Counted from the first letter of the stretch, positions 31,693 to 40,654 are shown. The stretch: DNA of 40,654 bases from Tardiphaga sp. (GCF_028290495.1 NZ_JAQGJT010000182.1:1-40654); one strand, 5' to 3'. Notes: generated from the letters alone by a model not told the origin. Translations and numbers: made by a program.

Positions 31693-33897
31693 TTACGCCT
31701 TCGCGTTCATGTAGTTCGGCAGCCAGCTTTCATGCGCGTGCGAGAGCGCCTTGACGTGGACCGCGCGTTCACCGGCGATGGCGACCTGATCGCCTGACGT
31801 GGCGCCAATCTGCAGGCAGGGCACGCCCACCGCTTTCATCTTGGTCAGCACGCCCAAGAGCGCGCTTTCCGGCACGGTGACGATGTAGCGCGCCTGATCC
31901 TCGCCATACCAATAGGCATGCGCCACGGTCGATTCCGGCGCGGCGTCGAGCTTGGCGCCGATGCCGGACGCCATTGCCATTTCGGCCAATGCGACCAGCA
32001 ATCCACCGTCCGACAGGTCATGCACGGCGGTGGCCGTGCCGGCGTGGATCATGCCGCGCACCACGTCGCCGTTGCGCTTTTCAACCGCGAGATCGACCGG
32101 CGGCGGCGCGCCTTCTTCGCGGCCGCAGATGTCGCGCAGAAAGACCGACTGGCCGAGCCAGCCCTTCGTCTCACCGATCAGCAGGATCGCTTCACCCTCG
32201 GCCTTGAACGCCAGCGTCGCGGACTTGGTGAAATCTTCCAGCAGGCCGACGCCGCCGATCGACGGAGTCGGCAGGATGCCGCGGCCGTTGGTCTCGTTGT
32301 AGAGCGAGACGTTGCCCGACACGATCGGGAAGTCGAGCGCGATGCAGGCCTCCGCGATGCCCTTCAGGCAGCCGACCAGCTGGCCCATGATCTCGGGCCG
32401 CTCGGGATTGCCGAAGTTGAGATTGTCGGTGATCGCCATCGGCTTGCCGCCGACCGCGGTGATGTTGCGCCAAGCTTCGGCCACCGCCTGCTTGCCGCCC
32501 TCGACCGGATCGGCCTCGCAATAACGCGGCGTGACATCGACGGTCATCGCCAGCCCCTTCGGGCCGTCCTCGATCCGCACCACCGCGGCGTCGCCGCCGG
32601 GGCGCTGCACGGTGTTGCCGCCGATCACGTGATCGTACTGCTCCCACACCCAGCGTTTCGAACAAAGCTCCGGCGTGGCGATGAGCTTTTCCAAAGCGTC
32701 CGCAATCGATAGTGGCGCCGCGACGTCGCGCGCATGAATCACCGGCAACACCGGCGACGGCACATGCGGGCGATCGTACAGCGGCGCTTCGTCGCCGAGT
32801 TCCTTGATCGGCAGATCGACCATCGTCTCGCCGCCATGCTTGACGACGAAGCGCATGGTCGGCGTGGTGTAGCCGACGATGGCGAAGTCGAGGCCCCACT
32901 TCTTGAAGATCGCTTCGGCTTCCTTTTCCTTCTCCGGCTTGAGCACCATGAGCATGCGCTCCTGGCTCTCCGACAGCATCATCTCGTAGGCGCTCATGCC
33001 CGGCTCGCGCGTCGGTACGGTGTCGAGATTCAATTCGACGCCGAGGTCGCCCTTGGCGCCCATCTCGACGGCCGAACAGGTCAGGCCGGCCGCGCCCATG
33101 TCCTGGATCGCGATCACGCAATCGGCGGCCATGATCTCGAGGCAGGCTTCCAGCAGCAGCTTCTCGGCGAAGGGATCGCCGACCTGCACGGTCGGGCGCT
33201 TCTCGGCCGAGTCCTCGTCGAATTCGGCGGAGGCCATCGACGCGCCGTGGATGCCATCGCGGCCGGTCTTGGAGCCGAGATAGACGATCGGCATGTTGAC
33301 GCCCGACGCCGCGGCCAGAAAGATCTTGTCGGCATCGGCAAGCCCCACCGCCATCGCGTTGACGAGGTTGTTGCCGTCATAGCGGGTGTGGAAGCGCATC
33401 TGGCCGCCCACGGTGGGCACGCCGAACGAATTGCCGTAGCCACCGACGCCGGCGACAACGCCCGACACCAGATGGCGGGTCTTGGGATGTTCCGGCGCGC
33501 CGAACGACAGCGCGTTGAGGCAGGCGATCGGGCGTGCGCCCATCGTGAACACGTCGCGCAAAATACCGCCGACGCCGGTTGTCGCGCCCTGGTAGGGCTC
33601 GATATAGCTCGGGTGGTTGTGGCTCTCCATCTTGAACACGATGGCCTGGTTGTCGCCGATGTCGATCACGCCGGCGTTCTCGCCCGGCCCCTGCAGCACC
33701 CACGGCGCCTTGGTCGGCAGGCCCTTCAGGTGCAGGCGGGAGGATTTGTACGAGCAGTGCTCGTTCCACATCGCCGAGAAGATGCCGAGTTCGGTGAAGC
33801 TCGGGACCCTTCCGATCAGCTTGAGGATGCGATCGTACTCGTCGGGCTTGAGGCCGTGGGAGGCGACGAGTTCGGGGGTGATCTGGGGCTGATTCAT
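31693..33897 (-). CDS. purL: Phosphoribosylformylglycinamidine synthase, subunit PurL
   Basis: PurL uses ATP and ammonia from PurQ to convert FGAR to FGAM in purine synthesis. The 734-residue length marks the small PurL that needs PurS and PurQ, both encoded in this window. Hallmarks are [20 protein letters not shown] near the N-terminus, [20 protein letters not shown], the [15 protein letters not shown] segment, [20 protein letters not shown] in the first half and [25 protein letters not shown] and [16 protein letters not shown] in the second. It is 3.4 kb from purQ, separated by an L,D-transpeptidase, a binding protein and a thioesterase gene. Divergent from the thioesterase gene. Confidence 0.98.
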   Translation of the reverse strand: MNQPQITPELVASHGLKPDEYDRILKLIGRVPSFTELGIFSAMWNEHCSYKSSRLHLKGLPTKAPWVLQGPGENAGVIDIGDNQAIVFKMESHNHPSYIEPYQGATTGVGGILRDVFTMGARPIACLNALSFGAPEHPKTRHLVSGVVAGVGGYGNSFGVPTVGGQMRFHTRYDGNNLVNAMAVGLADADKIFLAAASGVNMPIVYLGSKTGRDGIHGASMASAEFDEDSAEKRPTVQVGDPFAEKLLLEACLEIMAADCVIAIQDMGAAGLTCSAVEMGAKGDLGVELNLDTVPTREPGMSAYEMMLSESQERMLMVLKPEKEKEAEAIFKKWGLDFAIVGYTTPTMRFVVKHGGETMVDLPIKELGDEAPLYDRPHVPSPVLPVIHARDVAAPLSIADALEKLIATPELCSKRWVWEQYDHVIGGNTVQRPGGDAAVVRIEDGPKGLAMTVDVTPRYCEADPVEGGKQAVAEAWRNITAVGGKPMAITDNLNFGNPERPEIMGQLVGCLKGIAEACIALDFPIVSGNVSLYNETNGRGILPTPSIGGVGLLEDFTKSATLAFKAEGEAILLIGETKGWLGQSVFLRDICGREEGAPPPVDLAVEKRNGDVVRGMIHAGTATAVHDLSDGGLLVALAEMAMASGIGAKLDAAPESTVAHAYWYGEDQARYIVTVPESALLGVLTKMKAVGVPCLQIGATSGDQVAIAGERAVHVKALSHAHESWLPNYMNAKA

Positions 33898-34087
33898 TGG
33901 GGCTCTTGGGGACTCTGCGCTAATGAGGGCTCTTCATAGGAAGAAGACGACAGCAGGAAAAGGCCTTTTACGCTGCCGTCCTGCCCTGTCCAAGCAATTG
34001 CGGTGACTGGCGCCCGGAGGCGGCATTTGCGCCCGGCGGATGGATCGGATTTAACACTTTTCCGAGCCAATCCAAGGAGTTCAGACC

Positions 34088-34567
34088 GTGAATGTCGCCC
34101 TCGAGAGCACCGTCCCGTTCCACGCCGACGCCTATACCGCCACGGAGGGGGAATTCGCGGGCTGGACCACCTGGAAGCGGGATTCCTTCGAATCGGTCTC
34201 GGGCCCGTTCTGGCACAAGGTAGAGGCCGACGGCCGTGTCCGCTGCGCGTTCCGGGTCGAGCAAAAGCACCTCAACGGCATGCGCAATGTGCACGGCGGC
34301 TGCTTCATGACCTTTGCCGATTACTGCCTGTTCGCGCTGTCCTCGCGCGAATTGCAGGGACCGGGCATTACCGTCTCGTTCGCCTGCGAATTCCTCGATG
34401 CCGCCAAAGAGGGCGAGTTGATCGAGTGCGACGGCGAAATGACCCGCATCGGCGGCTCGCTGATCTTTTTGCGCGGCATTTTGAAAGCCGGCGAACGCAA
34501 GCTGTTCACGTTTTCGGGCACGATCAAGCGCGTGAAGAAGAAGGCCAGGCCGGTGCCCGCTGAGTGA
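34088..34567 (+). CDS. Hotdog-fold thioesterase, PaaI family
   Basis: The 159-residue protein has the hotdog core of PaaI-type acyl-CoA thioesterases: QKHLNGMRNVHGGCFMTFAD, where HGG and the following aspartate sit at the CoA/catalytic site, then ITVSFACEFLDAAKEGELIE and a final IFLRGILKAGERKLFTFSGT strand pair. The substrate is unknown. The GTG at 34088 has AAGGAG 8 nt upstream. It lies between purL (divergent) and an L,D-transpeptidase gene (convergent, 17 bp). Confidence 0.88.
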   Translation: MNVALESTVPFHADAYTATEGEFAGWTTWKRDSFESVSGPFWHKVEADGRVRCAFRVEQKHLNGMRNVHGGCFMTFADYCLFALSSRELQGPGITVSFACEFLDAAKEGELIECDGEMTRIGGSLIFLRGILKAGERKLFTFSGTIKRVKKKARPVPAE

Positions 34568-34584
34568 ACCCCGGCGCGCCGCGG

Positions 34585-36123
34585 CTACCAGAAGCCGCGT
34601 TGCACCGGGCGAACGGGCTGGCCGCTACGGCGCGGTTCGACGGGTTGCGCGCCGAAATTACTGAAAAAAGAAGTGAAGCCATCGTCGTCCGCGACGTCGG
34701 GGCTGGCGACGGCGGTCACGGTCGGCTTGCGCGTGATGAAGCCGCCCTGCGGCTGGTTGGCCAGCACGGCGACGAACTCGGTGCGATAGTTGGTTTCCTT
34801 GCTCAGCGGCTCATCCGAAATGACGATCGAGGATCGCGGCATGGCGGTCGGCGCGATGCGGTCGAGCACATCCTGCGGGATGGTGATGCGGTCGAGCGCA
34901 TTCCTGGCGTCGTCCGCTTTGTCGATGGTGACGGCGGTCCAGCGCAGGCCCGCATCTTTGCGCGCGACCGCCGTGAACACGTGCGTGCCGATCGGCTGGT
35001 CGGGATTGCGGATCGTGATCGGAACCTGAATGCTTGAATCGAACACCTCGCCGCCCCCGTCCGGCGCCGGCTTGTGCGTATTGCGCCGCACGTAAAGCAT
35101 CTGCGTCGCGCGGCTGATGTAGACGGAGACCGGCTCAAGCGCGAGCCTCGCTTCGCTCAAAGCCGCGGCGGCGGCGGCCTTCCCGGACCGGGCTGCCTTG
35201 GCGGCCTCCTTGACGGCAGCGGCGCTGGGCTTCGACGCCACGGCGGCCGTGGCGGCGTCGAGCTGCGTCCCCAGTTCCACGGACCTGACGGCGGCCTTCT
35301 GCTTCAGTTCCTCGGCCCGTGCTTTGGCGGCGTCCGTCCGGGCCGCGGCCAGCGATTTGTCTGCGGATGCCAGCTCCCGGTCCGCGCGTGTCTTGAGCGA
35401 TTGCAGCTTGCGCAGCGACGATGCGAGCGACGCCGTCTCGCGCGCCGCGTTCGCGGCGGCTTGCTTCGTCTCGTCGGCCTTGCTTGCGGCCTCCGCGGCC
35501 TCGCGGGCGAGCGCCTCGGCCCGGGCCGGCGCAGCCGCGACGGCCTCCGCCTTCGGCACGAACAATGCGGGGTGGGAAAATTCGATCGGGGCCGCGTCGT
35601 TCGGCGAGACGATCACCCGCATCCCGATCTGGGTCTTGTCGAACAGCTTCTCTGCAAAGCCGAACGGCATCCGCACGCAGCCGTGCGAGGCGGCATAGCC
35701 GGGCAGCGGCCCGCCGTGCAGCGCGACGCCGTTCCAGGTGATGCGCTGCATGTTCGGCATCCAGGCATCGTCATACATGGTCGAACGGTGGTCCTTGTCC
35801 TTCTCAAGCAGGGCAAAGACGCCGGCCGGCGTCTCGCGCCCCGTAGTGCCGGTCGACACCGGCGCGCGAAAAATCCAGCCGTCGGCGTCGTAGAACGTGA
35901 CGTGCTGGGTCTTGATCGAGACGATGGCCATGATCGGCTCGCCGGCCTCGCGCGGCGCGGTCGCCTCGGTGGCGGCCGCGGGGCGCGGCTGTTTCGCCGG
36001 TTTGGCCGCGGCGCCGACGGTGAGCACTGCCAGCGCGGCGATCACCGCAAGCGCACCAATGGCGGGTGCCCCACGACGTCGCATCTTCGCGCTGGATGGC
36101 GCCGACGAAATTCGAATTACCAT
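34585..36123 (-). CDS. L,D-transpeptidase with a second, degenerate YkuD-like domain
   Basis: L,D-transpeptidases cross-link peptidoglycan 3-3 or attach proteins in the periplasm. From the ATG at 36123 (GAGG 7 nt upstream) the protein is 512 residues. A signal/anchor helix is at about 19-40. The catalytic YkuD domain is at about 65-175, with IVSIKTQHVTFYDADGWIF, H136 in ALHGGPLPG and the nucleophile C149 in ASHGCVRMPFGF. An Ala/Lys-rich helical linker spans about 195-325, coiled-coil-like. The part at about 330-455 again has YkuD-like strands (VSVYISRATQMLYVRRN, ITIRNPDQPIGTHVFTAVAR) but no HGG or SHGC, so it is probably a catalytically dead copy. The tail is Pro/Arg-rich. Confidence 0.85.
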   Translation of the reverse strand: MVIRISSAPSSAKMRRRGAPAIGALAVIAALAVLTVGAAAKPAKQPRPAAATEATAPREAGEPIMAIVSIKTQHVTFYDADGWIFRAPVSTGTTGRETPAGVFALLEKDKDHRSTMYDDAWMPNMQRITWNGVALHGGPLPGYAASHGCVRMPFGFAEKLFDKTQIGMRVIVSPNDAAPIEFSHPALFVPKAEAVAAAPARAEALAREAAEAASKADETKQAAANAARETASLASSLRKLQSLKTRADRELASADKSLAAARTDAAKARAEELKQKAAVRSVELGTQLDAATAAVASKPSAAAVKEAAKAARSGKAAAAAALSEARLALEPVSVYISRATQMLYVRRNTHKPAPDGGGEVFDSSIQVPITIRNPDQPIGTHVFTAVARKDAGLRWTAVTIDKADDARNALDRITIPQDVLDRIAPTAMPRSSIVISDEPLSKETNYRTEFVAVLANQPQGGFITRKPTVTAVASPDVADDDGFTSFFSNFGAQPVEPRRSGQPVRPVQRGFW

Positions 36124-36370
36124 GCCCGCCTCGGTCGAAATGCGTGTCTGCCCCGCGTCTATCACGTATCAGATCGCGATGTGTATCAACGAGCCACCGC
36201 TATCACCGTCGCCGCTGATTCGCTCACTGCGAACGATCCGGAACATCGGACAAGAACCCGGAAGCCGGATGCCTGAGGCTTTGGCGCAAGGAACCAGGCA
36301 GCCGGGGATGATGGCTTAGGCCCAGCACTCCCAAGGCCCCAAGCCAGTCCCGTTGTTCGGCAAAGGGAAC

Positions 36371-37336
36371 TTATTTTTCCTTGAGCATCGTCGCATATTT
36401 GGCGACATCGCGCGTCACCAGTTGCTGCAGCACGTCCGGTCTATGCTCGTTGGCGTCGGGCGCGACGGTGGAGAGATCGGCGAAACGCTTCTTCACGGCA
36501 TCGCTTTCCACGGCGGCGCGCGCGGCAGCATTGAGTTTTGCGATGATTTCCGGCGGCGTTCCCTTCGGCGCAAACAATCCGTTCCAGCCCTGCGCCTCGA
36601 ATTCCGGCAGGCCGGCTTCGGCGGAGGTCGGCAGATCCGGCAACGAACCGAGCCGCACCGTGGAGCCAACCACAAGACCGCGCACCAGCCGGTCGTCGAT
36701 CGCCTGCGACACCGAGGCCGCGGAGTCGCAGACGCCGTCGATCTGTCCGCCGATCGCATCCGTCAGCGCAGGCGCGGCGCCACGATAGCCCACCAGCGTC
36801 ACCTCGATGCCGGCGGCATGGACGAAGCTCTTGCAGATCAGGTAGTTCGACGAGCCGACGCCGGCATGGCCGAGATTGATCTTGCCGGGATTGGCTTTCG
36901 CGTAAGCGATAAAATCCTGCAGCGTCGCGGCCGGGAAATCCTTGCGCAGCGCGACGACGCCGAACGTCTTCGCCACCATGCCGATCGGTGCGAAGGAGTC
37001 CGGTGTGAACGACAGCCTGGGATAGATCGCGTAGGTCGCCGCACTGGTGCCGGCATTGCCGATGGCGATGGTGTAGCCGTCAGGCTCCGCACGCGCGGCA
37101 CGCGCCAGCGCCGTCGAGCCGCCGGCGCCAACCACGTTCTCCATGATGATGGTCTGCCCGAGCGTCGCGGCCATCTGCTCGGCGACCACGCGGGCAATCA
37201 CGTCGGACGTGCCGCCGGCCGCGAACGGCACGATCATGGTGATGGGGCGTTTCGGAAAATCCTGCGCCTGCGCCGTTATCGCCGAAAAGGCCGCCATCGC
37301 GGCGGCCGCTGCAAGCTTGAAGAAGACCGCGCTCAC
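36371..37336 (-). CDS. Tripartite tricarboxylate transporter-type (Bug) periplasmic binding protein
   Basis: The 321-residue protein has a signal peptide (start [20 protein letters not shown], cleavage after AQA near residue 24) and the Bug fold: [20 protein letters not shown] at the N-terminus, [20 protein letters not shown], and the conserved [18 protein letters not shown]. Family members bind carboxylates and feed TctAB-type transporters or sense ligands. The GTG at 37336 shares four bases (GTGA) with the purQ stop, so it is translated with purQ. No tctA or tctB is nearby. The ligand is unknown. Confidence 0.88.
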   Translation of the reverse strand: MSAVFFKLAAAAAMAAFSAITAQAQDFPKRPITMIVPFAAGGTSDVIARVVAEQMAATLGQTIIMENVVGAGGSTALARAARAEPDGYTIAIGNAGTSAATYAIYPRLSFTPDSFAPIGMVAKTFGVVALRKDFPAATLQDFIAYAKANPGKINLGHAGVGSSNYLICKSFVHAAGIEVTLVGYRGAAPALTDAIGGQIDGVCDSAASVSQAIDDRLVRGLVVGSTVRLGSLPDLPTSAEAGLPEFEAQGWNGLFAPKGTPPEIIAKLNAAARAAVESDAVKKRFADLSTVAPDANEHRPDVLQQLVTRDVAKYATMLKEK

Positions 37337-38034
37337 GCCGCCTGGGCGAGTTGTGCGACGAGGCCCGCGAACAGGCCGCGGCCGTCGGTGCAGCCCATGA
37401 TGTCTTCGACGTGATTTTCCGGATGCGGCATCATGCCGAGCACGTTGCCGCGCTCGCTGACGATGCCGGCGATCGAGGCCGCCGCGCCGTTGATATTGTG
37501 GGTGTCGTTCACTTCGCCGGTCGGGCTGCAATAGCGGTACAGCACGCGGCCGTCGCCTTCGAGGCGCTTCAGCGTCTCGGCATCCGCCGTGTAGTTGCCC
37601 TCGCCGTGCGCGATCGGCACGCGGATCACCTGCCCGGCGTTGTAGCCGCGGGTGAACGCGGTGTCGGAACGCTCGACGCGCAGATGCACGTCGTGGCAGA
37701 TGAATTTCAGCTTCGCGTTGCGCATCAGGATGCCCGGCAACAGGCCGGACTCGCACAGGATCTGGAAGCCGTTGCAGACACCGAGCACGAGGCCGCCGTC
37801 AGCCGCGAAGGCGCGGACCGCATCCATCACCGGCGAGCGCGCCGCAATCGCGCCGCAGCGCAGATAGTCGCCATAGGAGAAGCCGCCGGGCACGACCACC
37901 AGGTCGGTACCCTTCGGCAGCGCGGTGTCGGCGTGCCAGACCATCGTCGCGTCCGTGCCGGAGGCGAGCTTCAGGGCACGCGCCATGTCGCGCTCGCGAT
38001 TGATACCGGGGAAGACGAGGACGGCGGATTTCAT
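37333..38034 (-). CDS. purQ: Phosphoribosylformylglycinamidine synthase, glutaminase subunit PurQ
   Basis: PurQ releases ammonia from glutamine for PurL. The 233-residue class I amidotransferase starts [20 protein letters not shown], has the oxyanion loop [20 protein letters not shown], nucleophile C87 in [12 protein letters not shown], and the end of the family, [11 protein letters not shown] with the catalytic histidine and glutamate. The ATG at 38034 is the family start; the frame stays open upstream without PurQ-like sequence. Its stop overlaps the start of the binding-protein gene by four bases. purS lies 1.6 kb upstream, beyond an oppositely directed FAH gene and a small coiled-coil gene. 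Confidence 0.97.
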   Translation of the reverse strand: MKSAVLVFPGINRERDMARALKLASGTDATMVWHADTALPKGTDLVVVPGGFSYGDYLRCGAIAARSPVMDAVRAFAADGGLVLGVCNGFQILCESGLLPGILMRNAKLKFICHDVHLRVERSDTAFTRGYNAGQVIRVPIAHGEGNYTADAETLKRLEGDGRVLYRYCSPTGEVNDTHNINGAAASIAGIVSERGNVLGMMPHPENHVEDIMGCTDGRGLFAGLVAQLAQAA

Positions 38035-38173
38035 GCTGGTTTCCAATCGCAGACGGCGCAGGCCAGTCATGCCCGCTGGCCCTGACTTACCCATTTAAGC
38101 AGCGGTTTTCCAGTGCTAGCCTCGCAATTCAGCACCGCGAATGTGGGCTGATCGACAAAAAGGGATGGACAAC

Positions 38174-39223
38174 ATGGACAATCAACGTCGCAAATTCCTT
38201 ACCGTCACGGCCGCAAGCGTGGTCGCCGGAGGCATGCTCGCCGGCACCGCCCGCGAGGCCTTCGCGCAGGCCAAGGCCGCGCCGGCGCAACCCAAGGCTG
38301 CGCCGCCCCCGCCCGGCCAGCCAAAACTCGAAGTTGCCCGGAACATGACCCTGGCGATGCTGCAGACTCCGCAGGGCCTGTCGCTGGGCGTTCGCACCGA
38401 CAAGGGCATCGTCAACGTCAGCGCCGCCGCCGAGGCGTTCAAGCTCGACGCCCCCGCCTCCACCGACGAGGTGATCAGCGGCGACTACGACGCCGCGGCG
38501 CTGAAGGGCGTGATCGACAAGGCGAAAGCCGCCGGCGGCAAATACCTGATTGCCGAGAAGGCCGCGATATTCGCGCCCTGCGTCACCGAGCCCAGCAAGA
38601 TCCTGTGCGTCGGGCTGAACTACCGCGCGCATGCCGCCGAAGCCAACGAGAAGCTGCCGAAAGAGCCGATCCTGTTCAACAAGTACAATTCGGCGCTCAA
38701 CAGCCACGGCGGCACCATTGCGGTATCGAAGGAGCCCGGCAAGAATTTCGACTATGAGACCGAGCTGGTGGCGGTGATCGGCAAGACCACGCGCAATGTC
38801 AGCGAGGCCGACGCGCTCGGCTGCGTGTTCGGCTATTGCACCGGGCAGGACTTTTCCGAACGCGACCAGCAGATGCGCTCGGGCCAGTGGATGCTCGGCA
38901 AGACCGGCGACGGCTGGGGCCCGATCGGCCCGTGGCTGGTGACCGCGGACCAGGTCGACCCGGAGAACCTCAACCTGAAGACTTTGGTAAACGGAGAGCA
39001 GCGGCAATCCGCCAATACGAAAGACATGATCTTCAGCGTCAAGCAGATCGTCAGCTTCGCCTCGCGCTACATGACGCTGCAGCCCGGCGACCTGATCTTC
39101 ACCGGCACGCCCGAAGGCGTCATCATCGGCTATCCGCCGGAAAAACGCGTCTGGCTGAAGGCCGGAGACAAGGTGGTGTCGAGCATCGACAAGCTCGGCG
39201 ATCTGGAATTCACGCTGACCTGA
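38174..39223 (+). CDS. Tat-exported fumarylacetoacetate hydrolase family protein
   Basis: The 349-residue protein starts MDNQRRKFLTVTAASVVAGG, a twin-arginine signal (RRKFLT) followed by a hydrophobic run ending AREAFA, then a Pro/Ala/Lys-rich linker. The FAH domain follows (about 115-345): KILCVGLNYRAHAAEANEKL, PILFNKYNSALNSHGGTIAV, the acidic metal-site strand FDYETELVAVIGK, and IFTGTPEGVIIGYPPEKRVW. Relatives hydrolyse C-C bonds in keto acids or decarboxylate them in the cytoplasm; an exported one is unusual. The ATG at 38174 is favoured over 38165 because AGGG lies 9 nt before it. It lies against the strand of purQ and purS. Confidence 0.85.
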   Translation: MDNQRRKFLTVTAASVVAGGMLAGTAREAFAQAKAAPAQPKAAPPPPGQPKLEVARNMTLAMLQTPQGLSLGVRTDKGIVNVSAAAEAFKLDAPASTDEVISGDYDAAALKGVIDKAKAAGGKYLIAEKAAIFAPCVTEPSKILCVGLNYRAHAAEANEKLPKEPILFNKYNSALNSHGGTIAVSKEPGKNFDYETELVAVIGKTTRNVSEADALGCVFGYCTGQDFSERDQQMRSGQWMLGKTGDGWGPIGPWLVTADQVDPENLNLKTLVNGEQRQSANTKDMIFSVKQIVSFASRYMTLQPGDLIFTGTPEGVIIGYPPEKRVWLKAGDKVVSSIDKLGDLEFTLT

Positions 39224-39231
39224 GTTTCGTC

Positions 39232-39254
39232 ATGGCCGGCGTTATGCCGGCCAT
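39232..39254. repeat. REP-like hairpin after the FAH gene
   Basis: ATGGCCGGC, loop gttat, GCCGGCCAT: nine perfect pairs starting 9 bp after the stop. Arms resemble those of the repeat at 12069-12148. Confidence 0.6.
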
Positions 39255-39349
39255 CCACGACGTTACGCACAGACGTAGATGCCCCGCATCCATCAGGCCG
39301 GAGAAACCGGCCCCGTTGGCTCACGAAAAGGCAGATGGGCCTGAAAGCA

Positions 39350-39377
39350 AAATCGCCGGCCTTTCGGCCGGCGATTT
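39350..39377 (-). terminator. Strong hairpin terminator of the coiled-coil gene
   Basis: AAATCGCCGGCC, loop of four, GGCCGGCGATTT: twelve perfect pairs. On the minus strand the stem runs into TTTTGCTTTC, suiting termination of the small gene whose stop it touches; it may also end FAH transcripts. Confidence 0.75.
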
Positions 39378-39634
39378 CAAACCAGGCTTGGCGCCTCGCT
39401 CAATTCAAGGCGGCGCTCGATGCGATCGAGCCGCTGCTCGTGACGGATCAGCGTGGCATGCACGCCGCCGAGTTCCTGGTGAATGCTCAGGAGATCATGG
39501 TGGACGGCGGTCATCTGCGACCGCAATGCCATCATGTCGCTTTTGTTTTCGTCGACCTTGCCGTCGACCTGAGCCAGCCGCGCCTGCACGGCTTTAAGCA
39601 CTTCATAAATCAACTCATTGCTGATCTCAGCCAT
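39377..39634 (-). CDS. Small coiled-coil protein of unknown function
   Basis: An 85-residue protein starting MAEISNELIYEVLKAVQARL. It is almost wholly helical, with heptad-like spacing through VDGKVDENKSDMMALRSQMT and LGGVHATLIRHEQRLDRIER, predicting a coiled coil over about residues 15-78. No signal peptide or membrane helix. It lies 31 bp downstream of purS on the same strand and ends at a strong hairpin, so it may be cotranscribed with purC-purS. Similar short coiled-coil proteins are common in Bradyrhizobium-like genomes, to my knowledge without a known function. Confidence 0.75.
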   Translation of the reverse strand: MAEISNELIYEVLKAVQARLAQVDGKVDENKSDMMALRSQMTAVHHDLLSIHQELGGVHATLIRHEQRLDRIERRLELSEAPSLV

Positions 39635-39665
39635 GACCCGATCCCCAGAGCTTGAAGCCCAAGCC

Positions 39666-39908
39666 TTACCCCTGCACCTCGATAGCATAATTCTCGATGA
39701 CGGTATTCGCCAGGAGCTTGTCGGCGGCGGCTTTCAGGGCGGCCTCGGCGGTGGCCTTGTCGCCGCCGGGGATTTCGATGTCGAACACCTTGCCCTGGCG
39801 CACCGAAGCAATGCCGTCGACGCCGAGCGACTTCAGCGCGCCCTCGATGGCCTTGCCCTGCGGATCCAGGACGCCGTTCTTCAGTGTAACCGTCACACGC
39901 GCTTTCAT
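39666..39908 (-). CDS. purS: Phosphoribosylformylglycinamidine synthase subunit PurS
   Basis: PurS bridges PurL and PurQ in the FGAM synthase complex. The 80-residue protein starts MKARVTVTLKNGVLDPQGKA, the standard PurS opening, and continues IEGALKSLGVDGIASVRQGK and VFDIEIPGG, with the end LANTVIENYAIEVQG. The family is about 80 residues. I placed the start at the ATG at 39908 on that opening; the frame extends 10 codons upstream into a repeat. purC lies 110 bp upstream, and the REP-like repeat occupies nearly all of that gap. Confidence 0.96.
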   Translation of the reverse strand: MKARVTVTLKNGVLDPQGKAIEGALKSLGVDGIASVRQGKVFDIEIPGGDKATAEAALKAAADKLLANTVIENYAIEVQG

Positions 39909-39917
39909 TTCATCCTC

Positions 39918-40016
39918 GTCATTCCGGACGATCCGCAACGCGGTCGATCCGGAATCTAGATATGCTCAACTCTGGGTTCCGGGTTCGCAGGCCCCTGGCC
40001 TGCGCCCCGGAATGAC
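39918..40016. repeat. REP-like palindromic repeat between purC and purS
   Basis: GTCATTCCGG at one end is mirrored by CCGGAATGAC at the other, with inner hairpins including GGGTTCGCAGGC-ccct-GGCCTGCGCCCC. It fills 99 of the 110 bp between the two purine genes. Confidence 0.7.
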
Positions 40017-40018
40017 AT

Positions 40019-40654
40019 TCAGCTCTTGACCAGTACCGGGCCGGTGCCCATCGGGCGTTCGTTTTCGGCGAGAATGCCGAGCCGCTTGGCGACCTCGGTA
40101 TAGGCCTCCAGCACGCCGCCGAGATCCCGGCGGAAGCGGTCCTTGTCAAGCTTCTCGTTCGACTTGATGTCCCACAGCCGGCATGAATCCGGCGAGATTT
40201 CGTCGGCGACGATGATGCGCATCATGTCGTTCTCGAACAACCGGCCGCATTCCATCTTGAAGTCGACGAGGCGGATGCCGATGCCGAGAAACAGCCCGGT
40301 CAGGAAGTCGTTGACGCGGATCGCCAGCGCCATGATGTCGTCGATTTCCTGCGGCGTCGCCCAGCCGAACGCCGTGATGTGCTCTTCGGAGACCATGGGG
40401 TCGTTGAGTTGGTCGTTCTTGTAATAAAACTCGATGATCGAGCGCGGCAGTTGGGTGCCTTCCTCGATGCCGAGGCGCTGCGACAGCGATCCGGCCGCCA
40501 CGTTCCGTACCACCACCTCCAGCGGCACGATCTCGACTTCGCGAATCAGTTGCTCGCGCATGTTGAGACGTCGGATGAAATGCGTCGGCACCCCGATATC
40601 GTTGAGGTGCTGGAAGACGTATTCGGAGATCCGGTTGTTCAGGACGCCCTTGCC
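40019..40654 (-). CDS. purC: Phosphoribosylaminoimidazole-succinocarboxamide synthase, C-terminal part (runs off the window)
   Basis: PurC condenses CAIR with aspartate in purine synthesis. The 211 residues within the window begin [20 protein letters not shown] and run to the stop at 40019. Hallmarks are [50 protein letters not shown] and [16 protein letters not shown], the SAICAR-synthetase signature. The N-terminal 40 or so residues lie beyond the edge. It leads the purC-purS unit, with the repeat at 39918-40016 between the two. Confidence 0.97.
   Translation of the reverse strand, partial: GKGVLNNRISEYVFQHLNDIGVPTHFIRRLNMREQLIREVEIVPLEVVVRNVAAGSLSQRLGIEEGTQLPRSIIEFYYKNDQLNDPMVSEEHITAFGWATPQEIDDIMALAIRVNDFLTGLFLGIGIRLVDFKMECGRLFENDMMRIIVADEISPDSCRLWDIKSNEKLDKDRFRRDLGGVLEAYTEVAKRLGILAENERPMGTGPVLVKS

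Noticed and set aside
32734..33939. 401-residue open frame on the plus strand opposite purL
   Set aside because: Antisense shadow of purL with no recognisable domain; composition is typical of a frame opposite a GC-rich gene.

Overview
The window is high-GC alphaproteobacterial chromosome. Gene content (a small PurL with separate PurS and PurQ, monothiol glutaredoxin plus BolA, an FtsE-free housekeeping backbone, egtBD), protein style and the many GC-rich palindromic repeats between genes point to the Bradyrhizobium / Rhodopseudomonas / Nitrobacter group, most likely Bradyrhizobium. That placement is inference from sequence character, not from a database search.

Left part (1-6736). The 5' part of carB (minus) is preceded by an intrinsic terminator in its leader and by an odd tRNA-Cys-like gene. 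Then come a methyltransferase (minus), a Dps ferritin (plus), carA (minus), a GT39-type membrane glycosyltransferase (plus) and a YqeY protein (plus). carA and carB make carbamoyl phosphate for arginine and pyrimidines but are separated here.

Mobile cassette (6757-9065). Two ~219-bp copies of a MITE-like element in inverted orientation, about 88% identical by eye, enclose two genes: a carboxymuconolactone-decarboxylase-like protein lacking the usual cysteines and an XRE/MmyB-type regulator. A direct repeat GGCGTTA abuts the outer end of each MITE, so the whole 2.3-kb unit looks as if it moved as one composite transposon with no transposase of its own. It sits exactly in the short gap between yqeY and a convergent anti-sigma gene. 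This is the most unusual structure in the window.

Middle part (9070-24503). ECF sigma factor and membrane anti-sigma factor (minus), fabI and a histidine phosphatase (plus), aroC, a class III adenylate cyclase, a cytochrome b561, murI, a secreted cupin, an ankyrin protein, a stand-alone E2-like acyltransferase, rpsD, a threonine aldolase flanked by direct copies of a ~100-bp repeat, and two tandem overlapping beta-lactamase-fold serine hydrolases.

Right part (24673-40654). The purine/iron-sulfur neighbourhood purC-purS-purQ-purL-bolA-grxD, all on the minus strand, is spread over 16 kb by intervening genes: a Tat-exported FAH-family protein, a Bug-type periplasmic binding protein coupled to purQ, a secreted L,D-transpeptidase with a second degenerate catalytic domain, a hotdog thioesterase, a GhrA-type reductase, a membrane acyltransferase, a DUF427 protein, a DUF559 nuclease-like gene between repeats, and the ergothioneine genes egtB-egtD, which separate bolA from its partner grxD. 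Between genes lie several REP-like hairpins, annotated individually. No CRISPR array, rRNA gene, prophage or intact transposase was seen.
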